Source of the DNA: Pectobacterium araliae
Lineage (GTDB): Bacteria; Pseudomonadota; Gammaproteobacteria; Enterobacterales; Enterobacteriaceae
Direction: 5' to 3'
Assembly: GCF_037076465.1 (NCBI RefSeq)
Contig: NZ_AP028908.1
Coordinates: 3,720,001 to 3,784,000, forward strand
Length of the DNA stretch: 64,000 nucleotides
A program made the position numbers and the translations under genes. Numbering within the stretch: the first letter of the stretch is position 1; each line of letters starts with the position of its first letter. A model generated the notes under the pieces. It saw only the letters and a list, made by a program, of their open reading frames with translations. It did no database searches and was not told the origin of the DNA. Of this stretch, positions 16,830 to 26,297 are shown piece by piece.

Positions 16830-18158
16830 ATGACCACTCAGACTGATATCACCGCAACGCTTGCCCACCACATTATCCATAGTGAGCCAAACCAAGAAGC
16901 GGTAGATGCCGCCCGTGAAGGGGTGACTGACTTCATCTCTACTGCGCTCCCGATCGCACAGGGTGCGATTGTTGATAGCGGGCTCGCACCGTTAAAGCAG
17001 GTATTCAGCGGCGCGGACAGCCTGACACGTAGCCTGATTTTGGGTTATGCCGGTCACGTACTCGACTTTGACGATTATCATCCTGCATTTCGCGGCCACC
17101 CCAGCACCGTCATTCTACCTGCGCTGTTTGCCCTTGCCGCAGAAGAGGCATCTGTGACAGAAGAGGCGTTTTTGACAGCCTATGTCATCGGCGTAGAAGC
17201 CGCTGGCAGAATCGGGCTGGCATGCGGCCCGCGTCATTACAGTCTCGGTTACCACAACACGGCCACGCTCGGCGCGATCGCTGCTGCGGCTGCGGCGGCA
17301 CGTCTGGCTGGTGCCTCGGTGGAGCAAACGCAAACTATTCTTGGTCTGGCCGCTACACAGGCCGCAGGGCTACGTGCACAGTTTGGTTCTGCGGTCAAAC
17401 CGCTACACGCCGGGCTTGCCGCCAGAGCAGGGCTAACCGCCGTCAAGCTAGGGTTAGCGGGCTTCGAGGGCAATCAAAAACTGGTAATTGACGCCTTTCT
17501 TGCCGCGCATGGCGATCAAAAACAGCAGCCAGCGCTGCTGGTGGAAAACTGGGGAGCGCCCTGGCGTATGCTTTCTCCCGGTCTGGAATTCAAACGCTAC
17601 CCGACCTGTGGCGGCACCCACAGCGCTGCCGAAGCCGCGTTTGCGTTGCGGGAACGGTGGCATGAGCAAAATGGTGCGGATGCCGATCTGGCTGACGCCA
17701 TCGAGCGTATCACGGTGACCTTCCCGCCGGGCGGCGACGTTGCTCCTTTCATCCGTAACGCGACCAACGGCGTAGAGGCACGCTTCAGTCTGGAATATGT
17801 CATTGCGGCTGCGCTGATTGAAGGGGAACTGAAGCTGGCACATTTTTCGGAAGCACCAGTTGAAACCACGATCGCCGCGCTAGCGAACCGCGTCATACGC
17901 CGTGCCGATGAAACCGCACCACCCGATGAGCTTGACCCAGAGGCGCGTTTTCATGAGGTTACGCTGCACCTGCGTAACGGCAGCACGCTAATCCAGCGCA
18001 CCACACGTCAGGAAACCTCGGCACACCCTACCGATCTCCGCGCCAAATTGCAGCAAACCATCGGTTCTCTGGCGCATCTCGACAGTAACCAGATCGCCGA
18101 TCGTTGCGCATTACGGCAAGCGGGCGATCTGCGCTATTTACTTGGGCTATTATTTTAA
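16830..18158 (+). CDS. MmgE/PrpD family protein
   Basis: A 442-residue protein of the MmgE/PrpD superfamily (2-methylcitrate dehydratase, cis-aconitate decarboxylase and related lyases). Family blocks are visible: LDFDDYHPAFRGHPSTVILP near residues 78-97, GPRHYSLGYHNTATLGAIAA near 131-150, LGLAATQAAGLRAQFGSAVKPLH near 172-195 and KRYPTCGGTHSAAEA in the second half. It is soluble with no signal peptide. The enzyme acts without metal in known members. It stands alone, with no prpBC genes near, so a role in propionate use is not supported; the substrate is unknown. No good ribosome-binding site precedes the ATG. Confidence 0.85.
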   Translation: MTTQTDITATLAHHIIHSEPNQEAVDAAREGVTDFISTALPIAQGAIVDSGLAPLKQVFSGADSLTRSLILGYAGHVLDFDDYHPAFRGHPSTVILPALFALAAEEASVTEEAFLTAYVIGVEAAGRIGLACGPRHYSLGYHNTATLGAIAAAAAAARLAGASVEQTQTILGLAATQAAGLRAQFGSAVKPLHAGLAARAGLTAVKLGLAGFEGNQKLVIDAFLAAHGDQKQQPALLVENWGAPWRMLSPGLEFKRYPTCGGTHSAAEAAFALRERWHEQNGADADLADAIERITVTFPPGGDVAPFIRNATNGVEARFSLEYVIAAALIEGELKLAHFSEAPVETTIAALANRVIRRADETAPPDELDPEARFHEVTLHLRNGSTLIQRTTRQETSAHPTDLRAKLQQTIGSLAHLDSNQIADRCALRQAGDLRYLLGLLF

Positions 18159-18210
18159 CAATGCTGGTTTTAAAAAAATACCAGCTTTAGGCTTTAACGG
18201 GATGCTGGTT

Positions 18211-18270
18211 GCTGTCGATAAGCATCGTTATCGACAGCACTATTCTCGACAATACTATTCTCGACAATAC
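18211..18270. repeat. Inverted repeat followed by a 15-bp direct repeat
   Basis: A perfect 10-bp stem (gctgtcgata / tatcgacagc, loop of 8) at 18211-18238 is followed at once by two exact copies of tattctcgacaatac (18241-18255 and 18256-18270). It lies between the convergent prpD-type gene and the broken lipoprotein gene. The hairpin may end transcription. Confidence 0.55.
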
Positions 18271-18305
18271 TATTACTCCGACAGCCACCACGCCGTAAGT
18301 TCGAC

Positions 18306-20012
18306 TCAATCAGCCTGATGGGAAATCAATTTTCCTTTTTCATCAAATACCATCACACCCGGTACTCTGGAATAATTCCCTTCTCCCTCTGATTTATAGC
18401 GGGTCGCCAGTATATGGGGAGAACGGTATTCAAACTTAAAATAGCCATCAGCAGGATTAACTATTATCAGATTGCCCACACTGTCGATAAGACCTTCTTT
18501 CACTTTGAAATAACGGTCATCAAGGTTAGATTCGAAAAATGACGCACGCTCATACTTAGACAAGTTTTTTCCCTCTTGCTCAGGAATCACGGGAAAATGC
18601 GCCATATCAAGCTGCCGTAATACATGCAGAAACATCAGGCGTTCCAGCAGTGTTCCTGAATCTTTCGGGACTAAAAATTGCAATGTGAGCCCATTTCCCA
18701 CATTCACATCATATTCATAGCCGACAAACGCACTGTCGCCATAAATAAAAATGTCATCAACTTCTTTACCTTCGGGAACGATCTCTTTAGTTTCAACCAT
18801 AAGCTCAGGGATTGACTGGGGAGACACGTTAAAATAAATATCATATTGAATGACTTCTGACGGGAATTTTATCTGTATACGTTTCATTCCCCGATCGATA
18901 AAACGTTCGGGCTTTTCCAGATTCTTATTTATGTCTTTCCATATTTGCTGATGTATTTCTGCGATATTAAATTCATCCGCGATCTTTACACCATACTTCG
19001 CTTCCAACGCCTGCGAAGATAATGCCAGATCGTACATCGACAGCCTCTGCTCGCCGCGGTAACGTTCATCCATGGTACGCAGTACGGCAAACGCTTTGGC
19101 TAACGCGACGGCGTCCTCAGCATTTGCTAACCCGATAAAGTAGCGTTGCGTAGCCTCATCATATTGAAAATAGACCGCTTCCAATGTGCCTCGTTGATTA
19201 GCATATGCCGCACCGTTTTCCGACTGGAACAACACGCCCTTTTGCCCTTCCAGCCACGATGCGAGCTTAAAATCCTCTTTTGCCGCGCTCACGGTAAACA
19301 GGTCAAAGTCAGTTTTATTCTGCTTATCTTGATAGGAATAGATCTGTGTATCTGTATTTTCCCTATCGATCAGCAGACGCCCCATCCGGCGAACATAGGT
19401 CCCGAATGTCCACAAATCCAGCTTGTCGTACATCTTAAACGGCAGCTTAATCTCAAATTGCTTTTCAAGGTAAAAAGGAATACCCGGAAAATCATCCATC
19501 GGCGCGCGATTAAATGCCTCTTTTTCCTCAAGAAGCTGTGCCTGATAGGCTTTTTTATGCTCGTCAAAACGCTGCTTGATCTTAAGTAAATCGGGCGACT
19601 GTTCTTCCGTTTTTTTCAAGACCATGGTGATTTCACAATAATAAAATGCACAGGCAGCGCTTTTATCCGATACAAACTGAACCGTGTTTTTCCCGGTAAT
19701 TTTTAGCGTATGCCACGAACCGTTTATCTGTATACGGTTATCTTTCATCTCCTCGGTATATTCGCCCTCCGAGTTATAGTAATTAACCTGCGTCGGCGTC
19801 AGATTAAAATAGATATCGTTTTTAATGCCCTTGAGGCTTTTCGCTATATGTTCCTGAAGATCATCTCTGTTTTTATTGGTTTCAGGGTTTTTACTGTTAT
19901 CAAATACAACACGAATATCGTCAACCAGATATTTCCCCTCGCGGAGCTTATCTTATCCATTACAGCCTGACAGCCATAGCCCCATCATGATAATGCCCAG
20001 ATATTTCTTCAT
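18306..20012 (-). pseudogene. Large lipoprotein gene interrupted by one in-frame stop
   Basis: From the ATG at 20012 the minus strand encodes a lipoprotein signal: MKKYLGIIMMGLWLSGC, with the lipobox cysteine at codon 17. Two codons later an in-frame TAA (19953-19955) stops it. The same frame then stays open for 548 codons to the stop at 18306, reading DKLREGKYLVDDIRVV and onward. The visible 480-codon frame from the ATG at 19748 has no spaced ribosome-binding site (gaggag touches the ATG) and would lack the export signal. So this is either a recent nonsense pseudogene or a sequence error. The protein part has no domain I recognise; it is rich in charged residues and AT-rich compared with its neighbours, which hints at transfer. 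Confidence 0.72.
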
Positions 20013-20032
20013 CACCTCATCCCTGTAAAATT

Positions 20033-20066
20033 AAAAAAAACCTCTGAATGCGACAGCACACAGAGG
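20033..20066 (-). terminator. Intrinsic terminator after the alpha/beta hydrolase gene
   Basis: On the minus strand a 6-bp stem (cctctg / cagagg) with a 14-base loop is followed by eight T residues (a-run at 20033-20040 on the plus strand). It separates the hydrolase gene from the lipoprotein gene. Confidence 0.85.
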
Positions 20067-20127
20067 CTAGCAATGCATCAGTAATCTGATGTTATCAAAA
20101 AACTTATTATCATTCAGGCTCTGTCGG

Positions 20128-21306
20128 CTATGGCGTTAGCCACTGGTCCAGAAAGCGAAAGACTTCTTCCTGCTGCTCCTGATAGAAAACATGCCCTAAT
20201 TCAGGCCAGATCTTAGTTTGCAGCTTGCTGTCCGCCTGTTGGGATTGCCACACTTTGTGCATCTTGGCATAGGCGTCTTCAACCGATTGCGTCGGGAACA
20301 GTTTGTCTTTGCCGCCGTTAAATAACAGCATCGGTTTTGGTGCCGCGACACTCGCCACATCGGGGAAATCAAAGCGTGTCGGTTGCCCCGGATGTAACAT
20401 ATAGAATGCTGACTGGCCTCTCAGCACGTTATTACCTGGCGTCATCAGACCATCGTACGTGCCAATCCAGGACACCGCTGCCGTTGCCGCTACCTTATCG
20501 GATAGCGCGGCGAGCTGCCAGGCGCGATAGGCTCCCATCGAAAAGCCAACGACACCAATACGTTGCTTATCGACCTGCTCAAGCGATGCCAGAAAATCCG
20601 TCGCCCGCATATCCTCGTAGGCCATCAGACCCGCGAGCGAACGCCCGAGATTAAAGAAATTACTCGCCAGCGCCTGCTGCTGTTCATATTTGATCGGACC
20701 ACGCGATCCCCAGCCTAGCGCATCCACGGCCAGCACCACATAGCCTCGCTTCGCCAGCTCATCGCCGACAAAGCGCCCCGTGAAGAACTTATCGGCCCAC
20801 GCCTGTGCGGAAGCAAGCTGTTCGTCATTGCCCCACGGCTTGATCATCTTCTCTTTGCCGATATCAAACTTCGCGCCGTGATCGTGCAGCAGAATTACCG
20901 CCGGATGCGGTCCCGCGCTTTTTGGCGTCAGGAGCAGTGCATCTACGCGACTTTCATCGGTGAGATTGAAGGCGACTTTCTCTGCCGTGTAGCTGCCGCG
21001 ATCCTGTTTTTCGATCGCCTGCGGCGCGAAATTTTTGGTGGAATCCGGCGTCAGAAGCAGCGAACGCAGCGTTTTTCTTGATTGAGATTGCCACTGACTA
21101 AAATCCGTAAAATTGCCAGATAGCCAGGAATCAGAGTAGGTCATCTGCTGCTTAAGCTGCGGATAAAATGAAGGTAGCCCTTCATCCGTCACTGCCTGAT
21201 CCGCCGCTATTTGGGGAGAAGGGTTCATATCGTTCGCCATCAGTGAAGGGCTGGCTAGTAACGCCGCCAATAACCAGACAGAGGAGCGTAAGGTATTCAG
21301 ATTCAT
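20128..21306 (-). CDS. Secreted alpha/beta hydrolase (dienelactone-hydrolase / acetylesterase type)
   Basis: A 392-residue protein with an N-terminal signal peptide (LLAALLASPSLMAN) and an alpha/beta hydrolase fold. The oxyanion region VILLHDHGAKFD is near residue 140, the nucleophile serine is about residue 256 in GVVGFSMGA, the acid is likely in GGKDKLFP, and the histidine in LGHVFYQE. The shape fits the Abhydrolase_7 / acetyl-xylan-esterase-like group of periplasmic esterases. In a plant-associated bacterium a role in cell-wall ester removal is possible but not shown. Two ATGs are adjacent; the second, at 21306, has gagg at a better spacing. It has its own terminator and no operon partners. 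Confidence 0.83.
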   Translation of the reverse strand: MNLNTLRSSVWLLAALLASPSLMANDMNPSPQIAADQAVTDEGLPSFYPQLKQQMTYSDSWLSGNFTDFSQWQSQSRKTLRSLLLTPDSTKNFAPQAIEKQDRGSYTAEKVAFNLTDESRVDALLLTPKSAGPHPAVILLHDHGAKFDIGKEKMIKPWGNDEQLASAQAWADKFFTGRFVGDELAKRGYVVLAVDALGWGSRGPIKYEQQQALASNFFNLGRSLAGLMAYEDMRATDFLASLEQVDKQRIGVVGFSMGAYRAWQLAALSDKVAATAAVSWIGTYDGLMTPGNNVLRGQSAFYMLHPGQPTRFDFPDVASVAAPKPMLLFNGGKDKLFPTQSVEDAYAKMHKVWQSQQADSKLQTKIWPELGHVFYQEQQEEVFRFLDQWLTP

Positions 21307-21432
21307 CATAACCTCAAAAACAAAACATCGTTTCTTTTTTGAGGTTTGATTGTAATTGACGTGGCTAAAAATAAACGGACGGAGCGCGCATTCTGCGAAG
21401 CCACAGGCAAAAAAATCCAGATGCTTAATACC

Positions 21433-22617
21433 TTACCGCCGTGCCATAGGGAAACCGTGTTGTCTGGCCGACCACACCACAACGAGCGCAATCAATAACA
21501 GCACCAGCAGCACCGGAGAGAAAGCGCCAACACCGATGTGATCCAGCAGAACACCGCCGATAATACCGCCCCCGGCGATAGCCATGTTCCAGACCGTGAC
21601 CAACATAGACTGCGCCACATCGGCTCCCTCCCCAGCCGTTCTGACAATAGCCGTCTGGAATAACGTCGCCGCACCGCCGAAGGCAAGTCCCCAGATGGCC
21701 ACTGCCGCATAGACCACAGCATGTTTATCACCTGCCACGCCAAGCGCGAGTACGGACAGGCAGAACAATCCCGAGCAGGCAAGCGTCAGAACACGTAAAT
21801 AGCGGTCAATCAGCACACCGATGATCCCAATGCCCAGTAGAGATGTGACGCCGAATACCAGCAGCACCAGACTGGTCTGTGCGACCATACCCGCCGCCGC
21901 GAGAAACGGTGCAATATAGGTGTAGAGGATGTTATGCGCCAGCACGAAGGCCAACACGACACACAGCACCGGACGGACGCCCGCCACAGTGAACACCGTC
22001 CCAAAAGACCACCGCTTGCCTGCTGGCTGTCCGGAAAAATCCGGCACCTGAATACGTACCCACAACATGAGTATGACTGCCAGACCGCTCATCATACCGA
22101 AACACATACGCCAGCCGATCACGTTGCCAAGAACGGTGCCAGCGGGTACACCAAGCGACAGTGCTAGTGGCGTACCGACCATCGCTATCGCAATAGCCCG
22201 CCCTTTCTGGTGTTCAGGCACCATACGCGCCGCATAGCCTGCCAGTAGCGCCCATAGCAACCCAGCAGAAACACCCGCCAGAAAACGCGCCGCCATCGTC
22301 AGCAGATAACTGCCGGAAAGCGCCGTAATCGTATTGGCGACGACGAAACCGCCGATAGCCGTTAACAGCAACTGGCGGCGACGCACACCTTGCGTCGCGG
22401 CGGTCAACGGGATTGCCGCCACCAGAGAACCTATGGCGTAGATAGTGACAGTTTGCCCGACCCAAGCTTCAGACACTGCCAGACCTTGCGCCATTTGTGG
22501 CAACAGGCCCGCAGGCAGCGCTTCGGTCAGGATAGTAATGAAGGCTGCCGTGGCCAACGCTAGCAATGAGGCAACGGGCAGTCTGCCATGGTAGGTAGCC
22601 GTCATTGAAACGGTCAT
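21433..22617 (-). CDS. MFS transporter, DHA1 / sugar-efflux (AraJ-SotB-like) type
   Basis: A 394-residue permease with about 12 membrane segments. The N-terminal half carries ITILTEALPAGLLPQMA, typical of AraJ/SotB-like drug and sugar exporters, and a basic turn GVRRRQLLL between segments 2 and 3; the GMMSGLAVILML region marks the mid-part. Its start overlaps the stop of the upstream serine-hydrolase gene by 4 bases (ATGA), so the two are translationally coupled. The divergent LysR gene is the likely regulator. The exported compound is unknown; the neighbour suggests a beta-lactam or ester substrate is worth testing. Confidence 0.9.
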   Translation of the reverse strand: MTVSMTATYHGRLPVASLLALATAAFITILTEALPAGLLPQMAQGLAVSEAWVGQTVTIYAIGSLVAAIPLTAATQGVRRRQLLLTAIGGFVVANTITALSGSYLLTMAARFLAGVSAGLLWALLAGYAARMVPEHQKGRAIAIAMVGTPLALSLGVPAGTVLGNVIGWRMCFGMMSGLAVILMLWVRIQVPDFSGQPAGKRWSFGTVFTVAGVRPVLCVVLAFVLAHNILYTYIAPFLAAAGMVAQTSLVLLVFGVTSLLGIGIIGVLIDRYLRVLTLACSGLFCLSVLALGVAGDKHAVVYAAVAIWGLAFGGAATLFQTAIVRTAGEGADVAQSMLVTVWNMAIAGGGIIGGVLLDHIGVGAFSPVLLVLLLIALVVVWSARQHGFPMARR

Positions 22618-23807
22618 TGCATTGACTCCAACGTACCATACACCGCATCACGCAAATCGGTGACAAAACGCCCCGACATCCCCTCGAACATCGTGTTGGT
22701 GAAAGCCACCACGCTCAACCCCTGTGTTCGGTCGACAAACCATGAATGCCCGTAAGCACCGCCCCAGCGCCAGGTGCCTGACGACTCTGGCGATTCAGCT
22801 AACTGCGGATCGCGCAAGACCGAAAAACCGAGGCCAAAGCCGCAACCCGGTGCATTGGGCAGTTCAAGGCCATGGGTCTGATCGCGCCCCATCTCCTCGA
22901 TCAACGCATCAGGCAGCAGTACACCGCCCCCTTTACGCAACGCTTCCAGCAGACGTAGCAGATCCCATGCTGTCCCCGCCATGCCAGCACCACCGGATGG
23001 GAATGCTCGTGTGTCCAAGATTCGAGCGGGGCTGTACGCAATGCCGATTGCGCCTTCGAAGGGAGACACCGTTTCACCTTCGATCAGGCGATGTGGCTGA
23101 GGAGTATCATTCACATAAGCGGTGGTCAGCCGCGATGGCTCACGCACAACGAAGCCCGTATCATGCATACCCAGCGGGTCGGTCACCAGTTGGCGAACCG
23201 CTTCCCCCAATGACAAACCGTGAATGCGTTCGATCAAGGCGCCCAAGACATCCGTTGCCAGCGAATAACCCCATGCCGTTCCCGGCGCGTACTGCAACGG
23301 AACACTGGCGAGGCGACGCAGGTTTTCGTTCAGAGTGATACCGGAGGCATCCATACCGTCTGAAACCCCCGCTTGCGCGTAGGGATCGTCCGTATGGGTT
23401 TCGAAAAAGCGATAGCCCAACCCCGCAGTGTGGCTAAGCAGCTGCCGCACGGTGACGCGCGCAGGGCTGCCGTCGACCAGTCGGAGTTGGAACGTTGGCA
23501 TCCAGCGAGTGATATCCTCATCCAGATCGAGCCGACCTTGCGCCACAAGCACCAGCGCCGCCACGGACACAATAGGCTTGCTTACCGAAGCCAACCGGAA
23601 GATAGCGTCCAGCACCATCGGACGGGCGCACTCCCGATCGGCCCATCCAGCCGCTTGCTGATGAAGTAATTTTCCGTTGCGTGCGACCAATACGACAGCG
23701 CCAACCAAGCGCCGTTCGTCCAACGCCTGTTGAACGGTGGCCTGAATTCGGGCAGAGAGAGGCGCTGACGGAGCATCGGTATACAGAGGAAATGCGGGAG
23801 TTATCAC
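22614..23807 (-). CDS. Serine hydrolase, beta-lactamase class C / EstB family
   Basis: A 397-residue protein of the beta-lactamase-related (PF00144) family. The SxxK catalytic motif is Ser74-Val-Ser-Lys77 in LASVSKP, the second motif is Tyr181-Ser-Leu in WGYSLATD, and the third is in WGGAYGHSW near the C-terminus. There is no signal peptide, so it is likely cytoplasmic and more like the esterase EstB than AmpC. The GTG start at 23807 has an agga site 7 bases upstream. It is the first gene of a two-gene unit with the MFS exporter and is divergent from a LysR regulator. This three-gene set looks like a transferable module. Confidence 0.88.
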   Translation of the reverse strand: MITPAFPLYTDAPSAPLSARIQATVQQALDERRLVGAVVLVARNGKLLHQQAAGWADRECARPMVLDAIFRLASVSKPIVSVAALVLVAQGRLDLDEDITRWMPTFQLRLVDGSPARVTVRQLLSHTAGLGYRFFETHTDDPYAQAGVSDGMDASGITLNENLRRLASVPLQYAPGTAWGYSLATDVLGALIERIHGLSLGEAVRQLVTDPLGMHDTGFVVREPSRLTTAYVNDTPQPHRLIEGETVSPFEGAIGIAYSPARILDTRAFPSGGAGMAGTAWDLLRLLEALRKGGGVLLPDALIEEMGRDQTHGLELPNAPGCGFGLGFSVLRDPQLAESPESSGTWRWGGAYGHSWFVDRTQGLSVVAFTNTMFEGMSGRFVTDLRDAVYGTLESMQ

Positions 23808-23879
23808 GAAATGTTCCTTTCATCAATGGGCGTTCCCGTTACGATAAAAAATCAGCGATTAAAGAAAAAGTAGGCTACA

Positions 23880-23898
23880 GTTCCTCGATATACGGAAC
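23880..23898. promoter_or_regulatory. Candidate LysR operator between lysR-type and hydrolase genes
   Basis: An inverted repeat gttcc-N9-ggaac lies 25 bases before the lysR ATG and 73 bases from the divergent start. Place and symmetry suit a LysR-type site; there is no further evidence. Confidence 0.4.
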
Positions 23899-23923
23899 AA
23901 ACTATCCGCAATGTAGGAGCAGT

Positions 23924-24820
23924 ATGGACAGTCTGAATGGTTTCGTCGTGTTTGTGCAGGTAGCGGAAACACGCAGTTTCGTTGCTGCGGGTCGATTGCT
24001 CGGCGTGTCGGCGTCTGCGGTAGGCAAAAGCGTCGCACGGCTTGAAGAAAAACTGGGCGTAAGGCTGTTTCACCGCAGTACTCGCAGCATTACACTGACG
24101 GCTGAAGGTTCACTGTTTCTGGCGCGCAGCCGACGCATCCTGGCTGAAATCGAGGCAGCGGAGTTGGAACTGTCGCAGAGCAACGCAGCACCACGCGGAC
24201 GGCTGCGAGTAAGCCTGCCGTTGGTCAGTTCACTGGTGCTTCCTGTACTCGGCGAATTCATGCGCGAATATCCCGAAATTGAATTGGATCTGGACTTCAC
24301 CGACCGAATGGTGGATGTGATTGAAGAAGGTTTCGATGCGGTAGTACGGATAGGCAACCCCATTGACTCACGACTCACCGCGCGCAAACTGGGCACTTTC
24401 CGTTTTCTGCTGGTGGCCGCGCCAGACTACCTTGCTCGTCTCGGAGCGCCCAAAACACCGACCGACCTGATGCAGCACAACTGTCTGCACTATCGCTTTC
24501 CCACCAGCGGCAAGCTGGAGCCGTGGGTGCTGCAGCTTCCCCCCGGCGAACCAGAGTTACCATTGCCTACCTCGATGATCTGCAACAACATCGAAACACG
24601 TGTCTGTTTTGCACTACAGGGGCTGGGGATCGCCTACCTGCCGGATTTCTCTATCCGCGAACCGCTGGACAAGGGATTACTACAACCGATCCTGACCGAC
24701 TACGTGAAACGCAGTGGCGTCTTCCATGTATTGTGGCCCGCGAGCAAGCACCCGTCACCAAAAGTGCGAGCGCTAGTGGATTTTCTCTACGCGCGAATAT
24801 TTCCCTCATCTGACGGATAA
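23924..24820 (+). CDS. LysR-family transcriptional regulator
   Basis: A 298-residue regulator. The HTH at residues 1-60 reads FVQVAETRSFVAAGRLLGVS with SASAVGKSVARLEEKLG as recognition part; the C-terminal domain is the usual LysR substrate-binding fold (VRIGNPIDSRLTARKLG). It belongs to the large group typified by DsdC/AaeR/YhjC-like members. The ATG at 23924 has a ggag site 6 bases upstream and gives the normal length; a longer frame to 23681 lies inside the divergent gene. It probably controls the divergent serine-hydrolase/MFS pair. Confidence 0.9.
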   Translation: MDSLNGFVVFVQVAETRSFVAAGRLLGVSASAVGKSVARLEEKLGVRLFHRSTRSITLTAEGSLFLARSRRILAEIEAAELELSQSNAAPRGRLRVSLPLVSSLVLPVLGEFMREYPEIELDLDFTDRMVDVIEEGFDAVVRIGNPIDSRLTARKLGTFRFLLVAAPDYLARLGAPKTPTDLMQHNCLHYRFPTSGKLEPWVLQLPPGEPELPLPTSMICNNIETRVCFALQGLGIAYLPDFSIREPLDKGLLQPILTDYVKRSGVFHVLWPASKHPSPKVRALVDFLYARIFPSSDG

Positions 24821-24848
24821 AAAAATCCGGAGCCTAAGGCACCGGATT
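24819..24848 (-). terminator. Intrinsic terminator of lpdA
   Basis: On the minus strand a 7-bp stem (aatccgg / ccggatt), with a further gcc/ggc inner pairing, is followed by a run of T (a-run 24819-24825). It lies 24 bases after the lpdA stop and overlaps the end of the convergent lysR-type gene. Confidence 0.85.
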
Positions 24849-24872
24849 CTAATTTATCGAACGCGAGTGAAC

Positions 24873-26297
24873 TTACTTCTTCTTCGCTTTCGGGTTAGGC
24901 AAGTCAGTGATGCTACCTTCATAGACTTCAGCAGCCAGACCAACGGACTCATGCAGCGTTGGGTGCGCATGGATAGTCAGTGCGATATCTTCTGCATCAC
25001 AACCCATTTCGATCGCCAGACCGATTTCACCTAACAGTTCACCACCGTTAGTCCCGACAATCGCACCACCGATGATACGGTGCGTTTCTTTGTCGAAAAT
25101 CAGTTTGGTCAAACCTTCTGAACAGTCGGAAGCGACAGCACGACCGGAAGCGGCCCACGGGAAGGTTGCCGTTTCGTAGCTGATGCCTTTTTCTTTCGCT
25201 TCTTTTTCAGTTACACCAACCCATGCCACTTCCGGTTCGGTATAGGCAATGGAAGGGATTACTTTCGGATCGAAATAGTGCTTCTTACCGGAGATCACTT
25301 CAGCCGCGACGTGGCCTTCATGCGCCCCTTTGTGCGCCAGCATCGGTTGACCAACGATGTCACCGATAGCGTAGATATGCGGCACGTTGGTACGCATTTG
25401 CTTATCAACGTGGATGAAGCCGCGATCGTCAACTTCCACGCCAGCCTGACCCGCATCCAGCAATTTGCCGTTAGGTACGCGACCAATCGCAACCAGCACC
25501 GCATCATAACGCTGTGGCCCCGCAGGGGCTTTTTTACCTTCCATCGTCACATAGATGCCGTCTTCTTTAGCTTCTACCGCGGTCACTTTCGTTTCCAGCA
25601 TCAGGTTAAACTGCTTGCTGATACGTTTGGTGAAGACCTTAACGATATCTTTATCAGCAGCAGGAATCACCTGGTCAAACATTTCAACCACGTCGATCTG
25701 TGAACCCAGAGCATGGTAAACCGTACCCATTTCCAGACCGATGATACCACCGCCCATGACCAACAAACGCCCAGGAACATTTTTCAGTTCCAGCGCATCC
25801 GTAGAATCCCATACGCGCGGGTCATCATGAGGAATAAATGGCAGTTGGATCGGACGTGAACCCGCGGCGATGACCGCGTTATCGAAGGTAATCGTCGTTT
25901 TACCGCTTTCACCATCAACAACCAGCGTGTTAGCCCCAGAAAATTTGCCCAGACCGTTAACAACCTTAACCTTACGGCCCTTTGCCATACCAGCCAGGCC
26001 GCCAGTCATTTGATTAATGACCTTTTCTTTCCACAGTCGGATTTTATCAATGTCGGTTTTAGGTTCACCGAACACGATACCGTGTTCTGCCAGCGCCTTG
26101 GCTTCTTCAATCACTTTAGCAACGTGCAACAACGCTTTAGATGGGATACAGCCAACATTCAGACACACCCCACCTAACGTGGCGTAACGCTCTACCAGTA
26201 CGGTTTCCAGCCCCAAATCCGCCGCGCGAAATGCCGCAGAATAACCTGCTGGGCCGCCACCAAGTACCACTACCTGAGCTTTAATTTCAGTACTCAT
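24873..26297 (-). CDS. lpdA: Dihydrolipoyl dehydrogenase (E3)
   Basis: The E3 subunit shared by pyruvate and 2-oxoglutarate dehydrogenases and the glycine cleavage system. It reoxidises dihydrolipoamide with FAD and NAD. The N-terminal FAD motif is VVVLGGGPAGYSAA, the redox disulfide is in GGVCLNVGCIPSK (Cys pair four apart), and the C-terminal catalytic HAHPTLHES is present. Two ATGs are adjacent; the second, at 26297, gives 474 residues and MSTEIKAQ, as in E. coli, and has gagg at a better spacing. A terminator lies between aceF and this gene, so it has its own promoter, as is known in E. coli. Confidence 0.97.
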   Translation of the reverse strand: MSTEIKAQVVVLGGGPAGYSAAFRAADLGLETVLVERYATLGGVCLNVGCIPSKALLHVAKVIEEAKALAEHGIVFGEPKTDIDKIRLWKEKVINQMTGGLAGMAKGRKVKVVNGLGKFSGANTLVVDGESGKTTITFDNAVIAAGSRPIQLPFIPHDDPRVWDSTDALELKNVPGRLLVMGGGIIGLEMGTVYHALGSQIDVVEMFDQVIPAADKDIVKVFTKRISKQFNLMLETKVTAVEAKEDGIYVTMEGKKAPAGPQRYDAVLVAIGRVPNGKLLDAGQAGVEVDDRGFIHVDKQMRTNVPHIYAIGDIVGQPMLAHKGAHEGHVAAEVISGKKHYFDPKVIPSIAYTEPEVAWVGVTEKEAKEKGISYETATFPWAASGRAVASDCSEGLTKLIFDKETHRIIGGAIVGTNGGELLGEIGLAIEMGCDAEDIALTIHAHPTLHESVGLAAEVYEGSITDLPNPKAKKK

